Positions 34,301 through 42,401 of a DNA stretch of 64,000 bases are shown here, piece after piece. Position 1 is the first letter of the stretch; every line of letters begins with the position of its first letter. Source of the DNA: Cohnella sp. SGD-V74 (GTDB lineage Bacteria; Bacillota; Bacilli; Paenibacillales; Paenibacillaceae); the NCBI RefSeq assembly GCF_003001675.1, contig NZ_PVYW01000014.1:124001-188000 (forward strand), read 5' to 3'. The position numbers and the translations under genes were made by a program. The notes under the pieces are model-generated. The model ran no database searches, was not told the origin of the DNA, and was given only the letters and a program-made list of their open reading frames with translations.

Positions 34301-34861
34301 GTACAAACCGGATATTTCCGTAAAAAAGTCCATCGCCCCCGCATACACTTCGGCATTCGGGTCGCCGGGGTCGTGTACATGCCAGTCGACGATGACGTAG
34401 AGATCGTTGGCGATCGCATATTCGATGCCGTCGATGACTCTCTGCTTGATGACGGCGGGGTTAGACGCATAGCCGTTCTCGCCGACGTACATCGCAAGCC
34501 GGATGACGTTGGATTCCCAATCCCCCGCCAGCGCGGCGAACGCGTTGTCGTTAATAATCTCCGGGAACCACTGCAGCCCGTGAGTGCTCATTCCCCGAAG
34601 TTGAATCGGCTGCCCGTCCTCCCCGGCCAGCGTTTTCATCCCGTTCTCCTCGACGATTTGCAGCGCGCCCGCAGCGGACGGCTTCAGCACACTGTCGTTG
34701 CCGAGCAAATATACCGTTTCCGTTACGCTGGACGAAGCTCCTCCCTGAGCTTCGTCCTCTGTTCCCGCCACCGCGGAAACAGACCAAAAAGGATAAAGCG
34801 CCAACAGCAGTGATCCGATCATAGCCCATACAAGAAGTCGTTTCCGAATGCTCCTCTTCAC
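31328..34861 (-). CDS. Secreted GH5 cellulase with two CBM17/28-like modules and three SLH domains
   Basis: A 1177-residue secreted enzyme. Start GTG 34861 has GGAGGAGG eight bases before it; residues 1-33 are the signal peptide. GH5 catalytic domain about 60-375, with acid/base Glu200 in IIYELANEP and nucleophile Glu310 in FATEWG; VDWHVH at 159-164 is also typical of the GH5 endoglucanases. Two beta-sandwich binding modules (about 395-600 and 605-800) resemble CBM17/28. A Gly/Ser linker (GGSGGGGGSGESGGGG) leads to a further domain, then three SLH repeats from about 1000 to the end that bind wall polymer. It should hydrolyse beta-glucan at the cell surface. Regulated by two operators upstream. 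Confidence 0.93.
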   Translation of the reverse strand: MKRSIRKRLLVWAMIGSLLLALYPFWSVSAVAGTEDEAQGGASSSVTETVYLLGNDSVLKPSAAGALQIVEENGMKTLAGEDGQPIQLRGMSTHGLQWFPEIINDNAFAALAGDWESNVIRLAMYVGENGYASNPAVIKQRVIDGIEYAIANDLYVIVDWHVHDPGDPNAEVYAGAMDFFTEISGLYPNNEHIIYELANEPSGNAPGVTNDAAGWRKIKDYAEPIVGMLRANGNDNVIIVGSPNWSQRPDLAADDPIEDPNTGETDPNTVYTVHFYTGTHMPADDSASRENVMSNARYALENGVAIFATEWGTSEASGNNGPYLAEADVWLNFLNEHNVSWVNWSLTNKNETSAAFTPFELGKSEATNLNPGDDKLWSIPELSVSGEYVRARIKGIPYEPIDRTPREEFSTVVWDFDDGTAQGFDLNGESPVKSVDVAVENGRLKLSGMEASSDVSETNYWGNVRLSANGSAARPDILGAQRLTLDVFAPAPTTVAIAAIPQSASHSWLNPTRAVAANPADFEEQDDGTYKATITITKDDAPNLGVIGEDGADSVMTNLILIIGAEDAEWVALDNVTVSGVREIVEQPVVHDPLGTPTLPSTFEDSTRQGWAWDGGSGVKSALTIQPANGSKAIGWEVAYPEVKPSDGWASAPRIVLGGINATRDANRYLLFDFYLQPVRASEGTLSINLAFAPPASLGYWAQAAENYDIALNALSSQVRTSDGLYRYQVSFDLTKIADNKVIAADTVLRDITIVVADGASDYAGTMYMDNVRFAESATVPGGGNGGSGGGGGSGESGGGGTSDTVEEGAVLVREPKADASGSIAVSLGAGESRVLLPADAAALADTKSLAVTGNSGSLDIPGDALRSLLALVSDEERKESKLSITLRPMEASEASALAKKADEASEAGLRLAGSILELELALITKDGKTVKPESFDPPVQLRIKANDGANRDLAGVYLIADDGKIVYLGGQWVNGELSAALRHFSKYAVLEYDRSYADVPAGFWAADAIRKLSAKHLVEGVEADRFSPNDKVTRAEFAAMLANALGLKAEGGAAFEDVDPGEDYADAVAAASQAGIVQGRDGDRFVPNAPVTREEMAVMIVRAYEAKSGKKAPDASTGSTGFADERSISGWASDAVAAARVLGLVQGKGSGRFEPQHLTTRAESAQVVWRLLEATK

Positions 34862-34953
34862 GGTTGAATCCTCCTCCAAACGATAGAATGAGACCTGCGC
34901 GCAACGATCCGAACGCTTCTTTTCCTCCTTTTCCCGCTCAATAATCAACATCG

Positions 34954-34969
34954 TAGAAAACGTTTTCTA
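34954..34969. promoter_or_regulatory. Operator 1 upstream of the GH5 gene
   Basis: TAGAAAACGTTTTCTA is a perfect palindrome of the type bound by LacI-family regulators. Its core matches 10 of 12 fixed positions of the CcpA cre consensus, failing only at the outermost bases. It lies 93 bases before the GTG start. Confidence 0.75.
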
Positions 34970-35056
34970 AAGTCTGCAAAAAAAGAACGTTCCCCTTCTT
35001 CGTCGCAGTGCGCCTCCATAGAATGCTTCTCTCTACGAGCTGGTTTCGCCGAATAC

Positions 35057-35101
35057 AGAAAACGTTTTCTATACTATAATTCATAATTTCCGTTTTGACA
35101 A
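35057..35101 (-). promoter_or_regulatory. GH5 promoter with operator 2
   Basis: On the minus strand -35 TTGTCA (35096-35101), a 17-base spacer and -10 TATAGT (35073-35078) are followed after two bases by AGAAAACGTTTTCT (35057-35070), so the operator covers the start point. Centres of the two operators are about 102 bases apart, compatible with a repression loop. The rest of 34862-35104 holds no gene. Confidence 0.78.
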
Positions 35102-35104
35102 TCG

Positions 35105-35686
35105 CTAGTTTTGACGAAACTCGTCGTCATAGCCGAAATCGCCGTAAGCCTGCTCGTTCGCGACATTCTGAATCTCCTCCGCCCCGATCGCGATGTATCC
35201 GTAGCCTTCCTCCGCGTTTTTCCGCAGCGCCTTCATCTTCATGAACTTGGGGCTCCCTTCTCCCGCGTCGTCGTCGTAGACGAGCAAAATCCCGTCCGTC
35301 TTGCGGAGCAGCAAGTCGTCCCGCGCTTGAAACTGCCAAGCCCCGGTGAACGGCTGCTTGCTGACCGAGCCGAAATAATCGACGCGCCGGACGATGCCGC
35401 GATAATATTCCTGCTTGTCCTCCTTCCACTTCTCCTCCTGTCCGGCGAAGGCGGTCAGAATCGAAATTTTCAGATGGGGGTATTGCTCCTTCAGCTCCAG
35501 CGCCGTCTCGCAGGCCCATAAGTCGACGCCGTACTGGCCGGGGGTAATGATCCATTCCAGCCCGTCCTCGAGCAGCGGGATTAATCTCGCCTCGATCGCG
35601 CGGCGAATATAGGGAATGCCTTTGTGCTTCTGGTCGAAAATGCCCAGCTCGTGGGCGCGGTATCCGGTAATCAGCAGATTTTTCAT
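35105..35686 (-). CDS. YpsA-like SLOG-family protein (DUF1273)
   Basis: A 193-residue protein of the DUF1273/YpsA family, a Rossmann-like SLOG fold thought to bind a nucleotide or nucleotide-sugar ligand. MKNLLITGYRAHELGIF and WIITPGQYGVDLWA are the conserved segments. The open frame extends 31 codons upstream, but ATG 35686 has AAGGAGAACGG before it and gives the family N-terminus. YpsA affects cell division in Bacillus relatives; no partner gene is seen here. Single-gene unit, divergent from the oxidoreductase operon. Confidence 0.88.
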   Translation of the reverse strand: MKNLLITGYRAHELGIFDQKHKGIPYIRRAIEARLIPLLEDGLEWIITPGQYGVDLWACETALELKEQYPHLKISILTAFAGQEEKWKEDKQEYYRGIVRRVDYFGSVSKQPFTGAWQFQARDDLLLRKTDGILLVYDDDAGEGSPKFMKMKALRKNAEEGYGYIAIGAEEIQNVANEQAYGDFGYDDEFRQN

Positions 35687-35865
35687 CCGTTCTCCTTCAT
35701 GACGAAAGTCGTTGAGACCAGTGTAACAGATTTCCCCGAGAGCATCATCTGCAAGCCCCGCGCCAAGCCGTCCGCTCAACCGTTGCCGCAGCCCCAGTCC
35801 CTAAGCGCGTCGTCGCTTCGCGAAAAAAATATCAGATTTGTCCAGTTCGACGCCTGCTTTCTCTA

Positions 35866-35894
35866 TTGAGAGTTTCGGCGCGCTGAGCAATAAT
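35866..35894 (+). promoter_or_regulatory. Promoter of the 35932-39682 operon
   Basis: -35 TTGAGA, 17-base spacer, -10 AATAAT, 37 bases before the TTG start. Confidence 0.55.
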
Positions 35895-35931
35895 GAGAGC
35901 GAGATAGGCTATTCCGTAGAGGAGGATTCCC

Positions 35932-37044
35932 TTGCGCAAAGTGGTCGTAGGAGTCATAGGAACGGGACAGATCAGCGGTATCTACCTGAAAAACTTAACG
36001 GAAACGTTCGACGACATCGTCGAAGTGAAAGCGGTTGCGGATCAAGTGCCCGAGCTTGCGGCGAAGCGTGCGGAGCAATTCGGCGTTCCGAACGCCTGGA
36101 CCGTGGAGCGGCTGCTGGCCGATCCCGACATCGAGCTCGTGCTGAACCTGACCGCACCGGTCGCCCATGCGCCGATCAATCTGGCCGCCTTGCAGGCCGG
36201 CAAGCACGTCTATACGGAGAAGCCGTTCGCGCTGACCCGAGAAGATGCGAACGAAGTGCTGGAACTGGCCGAGAAGCAAGGCTTGCTCGTCGGCTGCGCG
36301 CCCGATACGTTCCTCGGCGGCGGACTGCAAACCTGCCGGAAGCTGATCGACGACGGCTGGATCGGCACGCCGTATTCCGCGAACGGCACAATCGTCATGG
36401 GCAACGCCTGGAACGGGCTGCATCCCAACTTCCGCAATTTCCTCAAGCTGGGCGGAGATCCGATCATGGATATGGCGCCCTATTATTTGACCGCAATGGT
36501 GTTCCTGCTCGGTCCGGTGCGCAGAGTGTCCGGAACGGCGCAGCAGCTGCACCGCGAGATGACGGTGCGGAACCCGAAGTCGGCGGCGTACGGAGAGACG
36601 GTGCCGATCGAAGCGCCGACGAACGTCTCCGCCGTGCTGGACTTCGCCGGCGGAGCGGTCGGCAGCCTGCAAGCCGCCAAAGAGAGCTTCGGCTATCTGC
36701 CGCGGCTGGAGATTTTCGGCACGGAGGGCAACCTGATTGCGAACGATCCGAACTTCTTCGGCGGACGCGTCGCCGTGCAATTCCCGAGCGGCGAGACGAA
36801 GGAATTCCCGATCGCCCACGGCTTCACGGAAGACACCCGCGGCATCGGACTGGCCGACATGGCGTATGCCATTCGCGGCGGCCGAAGCCACCGCGCGAGC
36901 GGCGCTTTGGCCCGCCATGTGCTCGACGTCTCGCTCGGCATTTTCGAATCGTCGCGGGAAGAGCGGCACATCGCCGTCGCTTCGACCGTCGAACGCCCCG
37001 AGCCGCTGCCGCTCGGACTGAAGTACAACCGTCTCGACGTCTAA
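35932..37044 (+). CDS. Gfo/Idh/MocA-family oxidoreductase
   Basis: A 370-residue NAD(P)-dependent oxidoreductase. VVGVIGTGQISGIYLKNL is the Rossmann turn and YTEKPFALTREDANEVL carries the EKP motif with the active-site Lys. HIAVAS near the C-terminus is typical. The start is TTG 35932 with GAGGAGG eight bases upstream. It is the first gene of an operon with two sugar-phosphate isomerase/epimerase-like proteins and an AraC regulator, a set seen in inositol- or ketosugar-type catabolic clusters; the substrate is unknown. Confidence 0.92.
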   Translation: MRKVVVGVIGTGQISGIYLKNLTETFDDIVEVKAVADQVPELAAKRAEQFGVPNAWTVERLLADPDIELVLNLTAPVAHAPINLAALQAGKHVYTEKPFALTREDANEVLELAEKQGLLVGCAPDTFLGGGLQTCRKLIDDGWIGTPYSANGTIVMGNAWNGLHPNFRNFLKLGGDPIMDMAPYYLTAMVFLLGPVRRVSGTAQQLHREMTVRNPKSAAYGETVPIEAPTNVSAVLDFAGGAVGSLQAAKESFGYLPRLEIFGTEGNLIANDPNFFGGRVAVQFPSGETKEFPIAHGFTEDTRGIGLADMAYAIRGGRSHRASGALARHVLDVSLGIFESSREERHIAVASTVERPEPLPLGLKYNRLDV

Positions 37045-37097
37045 AAGCCTGACCAACCGCAAGAGTCTGCCATTTTTCCATAGAGGAGCTGTTGTCC

Positions 37098-37862
37098 GTG
37101 AACAGATTTCCGATTGCCGTCCAACCCTACACCGTACGGGATGCGTTAAGCCGGGATTACGCCGGAACGTTGGAGAAGCTCTCCGCGATCGGCTTCGAAG
37201 GCATCGAGCTCGGCCCGCCGCCCGAGGGGATGACCGTCTCCGAGCAGAAGGAGCTTCTGGCCCGCTTGAACCTGCAAGTCGTCGGCGCCCACGCCTCGTT
37301 CGACAACCTTGACGTCGACTTCGGCAAGCTTATCGAGTATCTTCATGAAGTGGGAGGACGATACGTCGCCGTCTCGATGAAGTTCGAATCCAAGGAAGAC
37401 GCGCTGCGCAAAGCCGAACGATTCAACCGGATCGGCAAGCTGTGCCGGGACGCGGGAACGACCTTCCTCTACCATAATCACGACTGGGAATTCGAACGTT
37501 ACGACGGAGAGTATGTGCTCGATCTCATCCTGAGGGAAACCGATCCCGAACTCGTTAAGCTGGAGTTGGACACGTACTGGGTCGCCAAGGGCGGAGAAGA
37601 TCCGGCCGCCTTCCTGCGCAAGCTGAAGGGGCGCTGCCCGCTGCTGCACATCAAGGACATGGAAGCCGGAGAGGAGCGCTTCTTCGCGGAGATCGGAGAA
37701 GGCGTTCTCGACTTCCGCGCCATCGCGGACGCGGCGGCCGAGGTCGGAACGGAATGGCTGATCGTCGAGCAGGACGCGTCCCGCCGCGATCCGCTGGACA
37801 GTCTGGCGATCAGTTACAGCAACCTGTCCAAGCTGGACTTGAACCGCAAGAACGCCGGGTAG
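37098..37862 (+). CDS. Sugar phosphate isomerase/epimerase family protein
   Basis: A 254-residue TIM-barrel protein of the AP-endonuclease-2 superfamily (IolE/IolH/xylose-isomerase-like). IAVQPYTVRDAL opens the barrel, FLYHNHDWEFE and LELDTYWVAKGG supply His, Asp and Glu metal ligands, and LLHIKDME with IVEQD close the site. GTG 37098 lies nine bases after GAGGAG; a TTG two codons earlier is also possible. It follows the oxidoreductase by about 50 bases. It is likely to isomerise or epimerise a ketosugar or inosose. Confidence 0.9.
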   Translation: MNRFPIAVQPYTVRDALSRDYAGTLEKLSAIGFEGIELGPPPEGMTVSEQKELLARLNLQVVGAHASFDNLDVDFGKLIEYLHEVGGRYVAVSMKFESKEDALRKAERFNRIGKLCRDAGTTFLYHNHDWEFERYDGEYVLDLILRETDPELVKLELDTYWVAKGGEDPAAFLRKLKGRCPLLHIKDMEAGEERFFAEIGEGVLDFRAIADAAAEVGTEWLIVEQDASRRDPLDSLAISYSNLSKLDLNRKNAG

Positions 37863-37897
37863 ACGCGGCCATAAGGCCGGAGGGGAGGTGTCCGCAC

Positions 37898-38836
37898 ATG
37901 ACAGAGACAGCCGCAATCGAACCCCCGGCGCCCGACATAGGCAAGCCGACGGGCGGACTTCGCGCCGCGCTGAACCTTCCGTCCATTCGCGTGCTGGGCG
38001 ACTTCGTGAAGAAGCAGGGAACGGGACTGGAAGAGCGGGAAATTCCCGATTACGAGGTGCTTTATTTTCCGGAGGGAACTTCGACGGTCTACCGGGTCGG
38101 GGATCGGGAATTTTCCCTGAACAAGCCCTGCTTCGTTCTGACTCGGCCCGGAGAAGTGCACAGCTATCGCTACGATCCGCACAAGCCGACGAGACATCTG
38201 TTCATCCATTTCTGGCTGAAGGCGCTCCCCGACGACCTGCTCACCGTGCTGCAGCCGGAAGCTCCGTCGGTCATTCCGTATCAGGGCGAACTGCTCTTCT
38301 CGCTGATGAAGCAGATTAACGTCATCGCCCATTCGAAGCCGGAGAAGCTGCAGGATCGGGGAAGTCTGCTCCTGCTCTCCCTGCTGTCGGAGATCGACGC
38401 CTTGGCCGCGGACGAACCGCCCGACACGAATCGGCTGCCTCCCCAGCTCTCGAAGGCGCTGAACGTGATCGACGGCCATCTGTCCTCCCCGCTGTCCGTG
38501 GAGCAATTGGCCAGACGCGTCGGCTGGACGCCGGAGCATCTGTCCCGGTCGTTCTCCCGCCATCTGGGCATGACGCCGAAGGAAACGATCGTGCGCAAGA
38601 AGATCGACCGCGCCTGCCAGCTGCTGCTCTACGGACAGAAGAGCGTTAAGGAGATCGCCTTCGAGGTCGGATTCGCGGACGAAAATTATTTCTGCCGGGT
38701 GTTCAAAGCGACGAAAGCGATCACCGCCACCGACTACCGGGCCAAGTACTACAAGCCTCAGTACGAGGACCTTGCGCCGGCGAGCGATGAGGAAGCCTCG
38801 TACCCGTCCAATCGCGTGTTTTTCGGAGATTTCTAA
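37898..38836 (+). CDS. AraC-family transcriptional regulator
   Basis: A 312-residue regulator. A cupin-type sensor (about 40-180; YLFFPEGTSTVY-like and CFVLTRPGEVHSYRYD) precedes two helix-turn-helix motifs (about 205-300; LSVEQLARRVGWTPEHLSRSFSRHLGMTPKETI and VKEIAFEVGFADENYFCRVFKATK). ATG 37898 has GGGGAGG before it. Lying inside the operon between two epimerase-like genes, it probably activates the operon in response to its substrate. Confidence 0.92.
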   Translation: MTETAAIEPPAPDIGKPTGGLRAALNLPSIRVLGDFVKKQGTGLEEREIPDYEVLYFPEGTSTVYRVGDREFSLNKPCFVLTRPGEVHSYRYDPHKPTRHLFIHFWLKALPDDLLTVLQPEAPSVIPYQGELLFSLMKQINVIAHSKPEKLQDRGSLLLLSLLSEIDALAADEPPDTNRLPPQLSKALNVIDGHLSSPLSVEQLARRVGWTPEHLSRSFSRHLGMTPKETIVRKKIDRACQLLLYGQKSVKEIAFEVGFADENYFCRVFKATKAITATDYRAKYYKPQYEDLAPASDEEASYPSNRVFFGDF

Positions 38837-38857
38837 ATCAGAAGGAGCGTGCAGCCG

Positions 38858-39682
38858 ATGTTTCCTTTTCGCGCGGCGCTTAATGCGTCCACCCTGTTCC
38901 CGTATCAGCTCGGAATCCGGGAGCAAATCCGCGTCGCAGCCCAGACGGGCTATGACGGTATCGAAATCTGGATGAAGGACCTGCAGCAATACGTCGCAGG
39001 CGGAGGTTCGACGGCCGAGCTGCGCCGCGAAGCGGCCGACGCCGGCATCGAGATCGCCAACGCGATCTCGTTCATTCCGTGGGCCGACGAGGACGAAGGC
39101 GTTCGCCAACGCGCCGCCGCGCAGACCGACGAGGAGCTGTCGCTGCTGGCCGAGCTGGGCTGCCCGTCGTTCGCCGCGCCTCCGTTCGGCGACGTCGCCG
39201 GCGCTTCGCTGGACGATATCGCCGTCCGCTTCGCCGCCTTGGCCGAGCAGTGCCGGAACTGCGGCGTCGCCCCGGTGCTGGAATTCTGGGGCCGCGCCCC
39301 CAAGCTGTCCCGGCTGAGCGAAGCGGCCTACGTCGCGATGCAGAGCCGCGTTCCGGACGCGACGCTTCTGCTCGATCCGTTCCACATGTATACGGGCGGC
39401 AGCTCGCTCGCCGATCTCGACTTCCTGTCGGGAGAACGGATCGGCATCGTGCACGCGAACGATTATCCCGAACAGCCTCCGCGGGAGACGATCAGCGACG
39501 ACGACCGTCTGTTTCCCGGCGACGGAATCGCTCCCTCCGGGGAATTCGCGCGGCGGCTTCATCAGCTCGGCTATCGGGGCTTCCTGTCGCTGGAGCTGTT
39601 CCTGAAGGATGTCGGCGGACGCTCGGCGCTCGAGCTGGCCAGCCACGGCCTGGACAAAATGAGAAGCGCCTACTCCGTCTAG
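38858..39682 (+). CDS. Sugar phosphate isomerase/epimerase family protein
   Basis: A 274-residue TIM-barrel protein related to 37098-37862 but distinct in sequence. FRAALNASTLFPYQLGIREQI opens it; PVLEFWGRAP, LLLDPFHMYTGG and GIVHANDYPE carry the metal ligands, and FLSLELFLKD ends the barrel. ATG 38858 is ten bases after GAAGGAG; a GTG three codons earlier is too close to it. Two such enzymes plus a dehydrogenase suggest successive oxidation and isomerisation of one sugar (inference). It ends in a hairpin shared with the DinB gene. Confidence 0.9.
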   Translation: MFPFRAALNASTLFPYQLGIREQIRVAAQTGYDGIEIWMKDLQQYVAGGGSTAELRREAADAGIEIANAISFIPWADEDEGVRQRAAAQTDEELSLLAELGCPSFAAPPFGDVAGASLDDIAVRFAALAEQCRNCGVAPVLEFWGRAPKLSRLSEAAYVAMQSRVPDATLLLDPFHMYTGGSSLADLDFLSGERIGIVHANDYPEQPPRETISDDDRLFPGDGIAPSGEFARRLHQLGYRGFLSLELFLKDVGGRSALELASHGLDKMRSAYSV

Positions 39683-39707
39683 GGCGTGGTATGCAAACCC
39701 GCCCTAG
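39679..39707. terminator. Hairpin containing both stop codons of convergent genes
   Basis: CTAGGGCG and CGCCCTAG (8 bp, 13-base loop) include the TAG of the epimerase gene and the TAG of the DinB gene. It has no T-run; it may be a minimal two-way 3' end. Confidence 0.45.
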
Positions 39708-40192
39708 TACAGATCGAACATGCTGATCTCGTACCCCAGCACCTTCAAGTAGTTGAACATCTGCCCGCGATGGTGCTGGGCATGCGTGACAATCTCGATC
39801 AGCCACTTGGCCTGCGCCAATCCGTGCTCCAGATAGAACGGCTTCGTTTTTTTCCGCAGAAAATCCTCGTCCGACAGACTGTCCATATACCGCTTCAAAT
39901 CCGCCGTCCCCGACCCCATCCAGGCCGCAAGCTTGTCCGAATCTTCGCCGTCCGCCTCGATGCGGCTTTCCAGCTGCCTGACTTCCTCCTGGGTACTCTC
40001 CTGCAAAATCAGCAAGTCCACGGAAGGCACTCCCGCCAGATGCTGCGCAAGCTCAAGCAAACTTCTCATATTGGCCGCCGGTCTGTACGACCAATGCTCG
40101 GCCTTGATTTTGGCGAACAGATTGGAAGACGTCCTGACGATCAACTCCAGTTCCTCGAACAGCAAATGCTTCATTTCTTTAAGCTCGTTCAT
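39704..40192 (-). CDS. DinB-family protein
   Basis: A 162-residue four-helix-bundle protein of the DinB superfamily. The metal-site histidines are seen in LAQHLAG (about residue 49) and THAQHHRGQ (about 137-142). Family members are thiol-dependent S-transferases or of unknown role. The gene stands alone, convergent with the epimerase operon and divergent from the WYL regulator; 40193-40312 between the latter two should hold both promoters. Confidence 0.88.
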   Translation of the reverse strand: MNELKEMKHLLFEELELIVRTSSNLFAKIKAEHWSYRPAANMRSLLELAQHLAGVPSVDLLILQESTQEEVRQLESRIEADGEDSDKLAAWMGSGTADLKRYMDSLSDEDFLRKKTKPFYLEHGLAQAKWLIEIVTHAQHHRGQMFNYLKVLGYEISMFDLY

Positions 40193-40312
40193 CTTCGATC
40201 TCTCCGTTTCGTAAGTGGGCTGCGGGGGCCAAGTTGGTCCCGCTTCCTACTATAGCTTATAATAGTGACAATCCCTGTCATGATTACAGCCGCAGAAAAT
40301 GGAGGACAACCG

Positions 40313-41266
40313 ATGTCGAAATCGAAGCGTCTGATGGAACTGATGATGACCGTGAACCGGATGCGCAAATTTACGGTCAAGGAACTGGCCGCCGAGTTTA
40401 ACGTGTCGTCCAGAACGATTCTGAGAGATTTGCAAGAGCTGAGCGAGCTCGGCGTCCCGCTCTACTCCGAAGTCGGCCCGCACGGCGGCTATCAGGTGCT
40501 GAAGGAGCGGATTCTCCCCCCGATCGCGTTCGGCGTGGACGAGGCGGTCGCCATGTTCTTCGCCAGCCATGCGCTGCGCCACTACCTGTCGCTTCCTTTC
40601 GAGGCCGAATCGTCTTCGGCGCTTCAGAAGTTCTACTACTACATGCCGGGAGACGTCAGGGACCGCATCGACGAGATGAAAAACCGGGTCGACTTCCACG
40701 CCCGCGACCGGCAGCAGAAGGTCGACTGTCTCGGCCTCCTGCTGGAGGCCGCTGTGCGGCAGCGGGTGGTGACGATCCGGTACGGGAGCCAGCAGGAGGA
40801 TTCGGAGCGCAGCATCCAGCCGGTCGGCATCTATGCGAGCAACGGTTTCTGGTACTGCCCGGCTTACTGCTTCCTGCGCCGGGGATTCCGTCTGTTCCGC
40901 TGCGACCGGATCCAGTCGGCCGCCTTCGACGAGACCGGGATCGAACCGCTTGATCACCGCCATGTTCACCTCGGCAACTGGGAGGAATTCGGACGCGAGG
41001 GGCGGATCGATGTCCGCATCGTCGCCGAGTTGAGCCGCGAGGGCGTGCAGCGCTGCCAAGGGGAGCTGTCGCATGTTCCGTTCATCGCGGTGCGCGAGGA
41101 TGGAAGCGGACGGCTGGATCAGCGCGTTCCGGAGAGCGAGCTTCCGTATTTCGCCAAGTTTTTTCTCGGCTTGGGCGGCGAAGCGACCGTGGAAGGGCCG
41201 GAGGAACTGGTCGCGCTTATCCGCAAGCTGCTGTCGGAGCTGTCGGCCAAATACGGCTTAATGTGA
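40313..41266 (+). CDS. WYL-domain transcriptional regulator (YafY/DeoR-type HTH)
   Basis: A 317-residue regulator. An N-terminal helix-turn-helix (about 6-60; KFTVKELAAEFNVSSRTILRDLQELSELG) is followed by a WYL sensor domain in the middle (VTIRYGSQQEDSERSIQPVGIYASNGFWYCPAYCFLRRGFRLFRCDRI). The open frame begins 16 codons earlier, but ATG 40313 has GGAGGA before it. The ligand is unknown. A TATAAT at about 40257 is its likely -10. It lies in front of the lipoate ligase gene but 65 bases apart. Confidence 0.9.
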   Translation: MSKSKRLMELMMTVNRMRKFTVKELAAEFNVSSRTILRDLQELSELGVPLYSEVGPHGGYQVLKERILPPIAFGVDEAVAMFFASHALRHYLSLPFEAESSSALQKFYYYMPGDVRDRIDEMKNRVDFHARDRQQKVDCLGLLLEAAVRQRVVTIRYGSQQEDSERSIQPVGIYASNGFWYCPAYCFLRRGFRLFRCDRIQSAAFDETGIEPLDHRHVHLGNWEEFGREGRIDVRIVAELSREGVQRCQGELSHVPFIAVREDGSGRLDQRVPESELPYFAKFFLGLGGEATVEGPEELVALIRKLLSELSAKYGLM

Positions 41267-41330
41267 CAGGCCCGGATCTCGGAGGTACAATGGAAGGGCA
41301 AGCATAATCCGCCTAACGGAGGGACACGCG

Positions 41331-42323
41331 ATGAAATTTATCAGCAACAACGACATCACCGATCCGACGCTGAACCTGGCGCTGGAAGAATATATTTTGC
41401 GCTCGCTGCCGGATACGGACGACTACCTGCTTTTCTACATCAACGAGCCGTCGATCATTATCGGCAAAAACCAGAACACGGTGGAAGAGATCAACGCGGA
41501 GTACGTGGAGCAGAACGGTATTCACGTCGTGCGCAGGCTGTCCGGCGGGGGAGCCGTCTATCATGACCTGGGCAATCTGAACTTCAGCTTCATCATGAAG
41601 GACGACGGCCAGTCGTTTCATAATTTCAAGAAGTTTACCGAGCCGGTCGTGCGCGCCTTGCGCAAGCTGGGCGTCGAGGCGGAGCTGACGGGGAGAAACG
41701 ATCTGCAGGTCGGGGAACGGAAGATTTCCGGCAACGCGCAGTTCTCGACGAAGGGGAAAATGTTCAGTCACGGCACGCTGCTGTTCGACTCGGAGATCGA
41801 GAACGTCGTGTCCGCGCTGAAGGCGAACGCCGAGAAATACGTCTCCAAGGCGACCAAGTCGATTCGCAGCCGGGTCGCCAACATATCGGAGTTTCTTCGG
41901 GAGCCGATGACGGTCGAGCAATTCCGCGAGAAGCTGCTCGTCTCCCTGTTCGAAGGGGAAGCGGACATTCCGCGCTGCGAGCTGAGCGAGCAGGATTGGG
42001 CCAACGTGCGCAAGCTGGCGGACGAGCGCTACCGGAGCTGGGAGTGGAATTACGGCCGCTCGCCGGCGTTTAACGTGCGTCAGACGAAACGAATCGAGGG
42101 CGCAGGCACGTTCGACGTGCGGCTGCAGGTCGAGAACGGCGTCATCACCGGAGCCGCGCTCTACGGCGACTTCTTCGGCCGCGGCGACAGCGCCGAGCTG
42201 GCCGCCAAGTTCGTCGGCGTCCGCTACGAGGCGGAAGCCGTCGGCGCCCTGCTGGACGGTATCGACCTTCCCTTCTACGTAGGTCCGGTCACGAAGGAGC
42301 AATGGCTCGAGCTGATGCTGTAA
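41331..42323 (+). CDS. lplA: Lipoate-protein ligase
   Basis: A 330-residue LplA-type ligase. PSIIIGKNQNTVEEIN and the glycine-rich VVRRLSGGGAVYHDLGNLN bind lipoyl-AMP; GRNDLQVGERKISGNAQ holds the catalytic Lys. A C-terminal accessory domain (about 255-330) is present, as in E. coli LplA and Bacillus LplJ. It activates free lipoate with ATP and attaches it to E2 or GcvH subunits. CGGAGGG lies before ATG 41331. A strong two-way terminator follows. Confidence 0.93.
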   Translation: MKFISNNDITDPTLNLALEEYILRSLPDTDDYLLFYINEPSIIIGKNQNTVEEINAEYVEQNGIHVVRRLSGGGAVYHDLGNLNFSFIMKDDGQSFHNFKKFTEPVVRALRKLGVEAELTGRNDLQVGERKISGNAQFSTKGKMFSHGTLLFDSEIENVVSALKANAEKYVSKATKSIRSRVANISEFLREPMTVEQFREKLLVSLFEGEADIPRCELSEQDWANVRKLADERYRSWEWNYGRSPAFNVRQTKRIEGAGTFDVRLQVENGVITGAALYGDFFGRGDSAELAAKFVGVRYEAEAVGALLDGIDLPFYVGPVTKEQWLELML

Positions 42324-42335
42324 CGCTGCTGCAGC

Positions 42336-42380
42336 AAGGGGCCGCATCCCAAGTCGGGCGACTCGGGATACGGCCCCTTT
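42336..42380. terminator. Bidirectional terminator
   Basis: AAGGGGCCG-C-ATCCC pairs with GGGAT-A-CGGCCCCTT, followed by TTT on the plus strand and preceded by AA on the other. It separates the convergent ligase and secreted-protein genes. Confidence 0.85.
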
Positions 42381-42401
42381 GCAATGCGGACAGACGATCC
42401 G

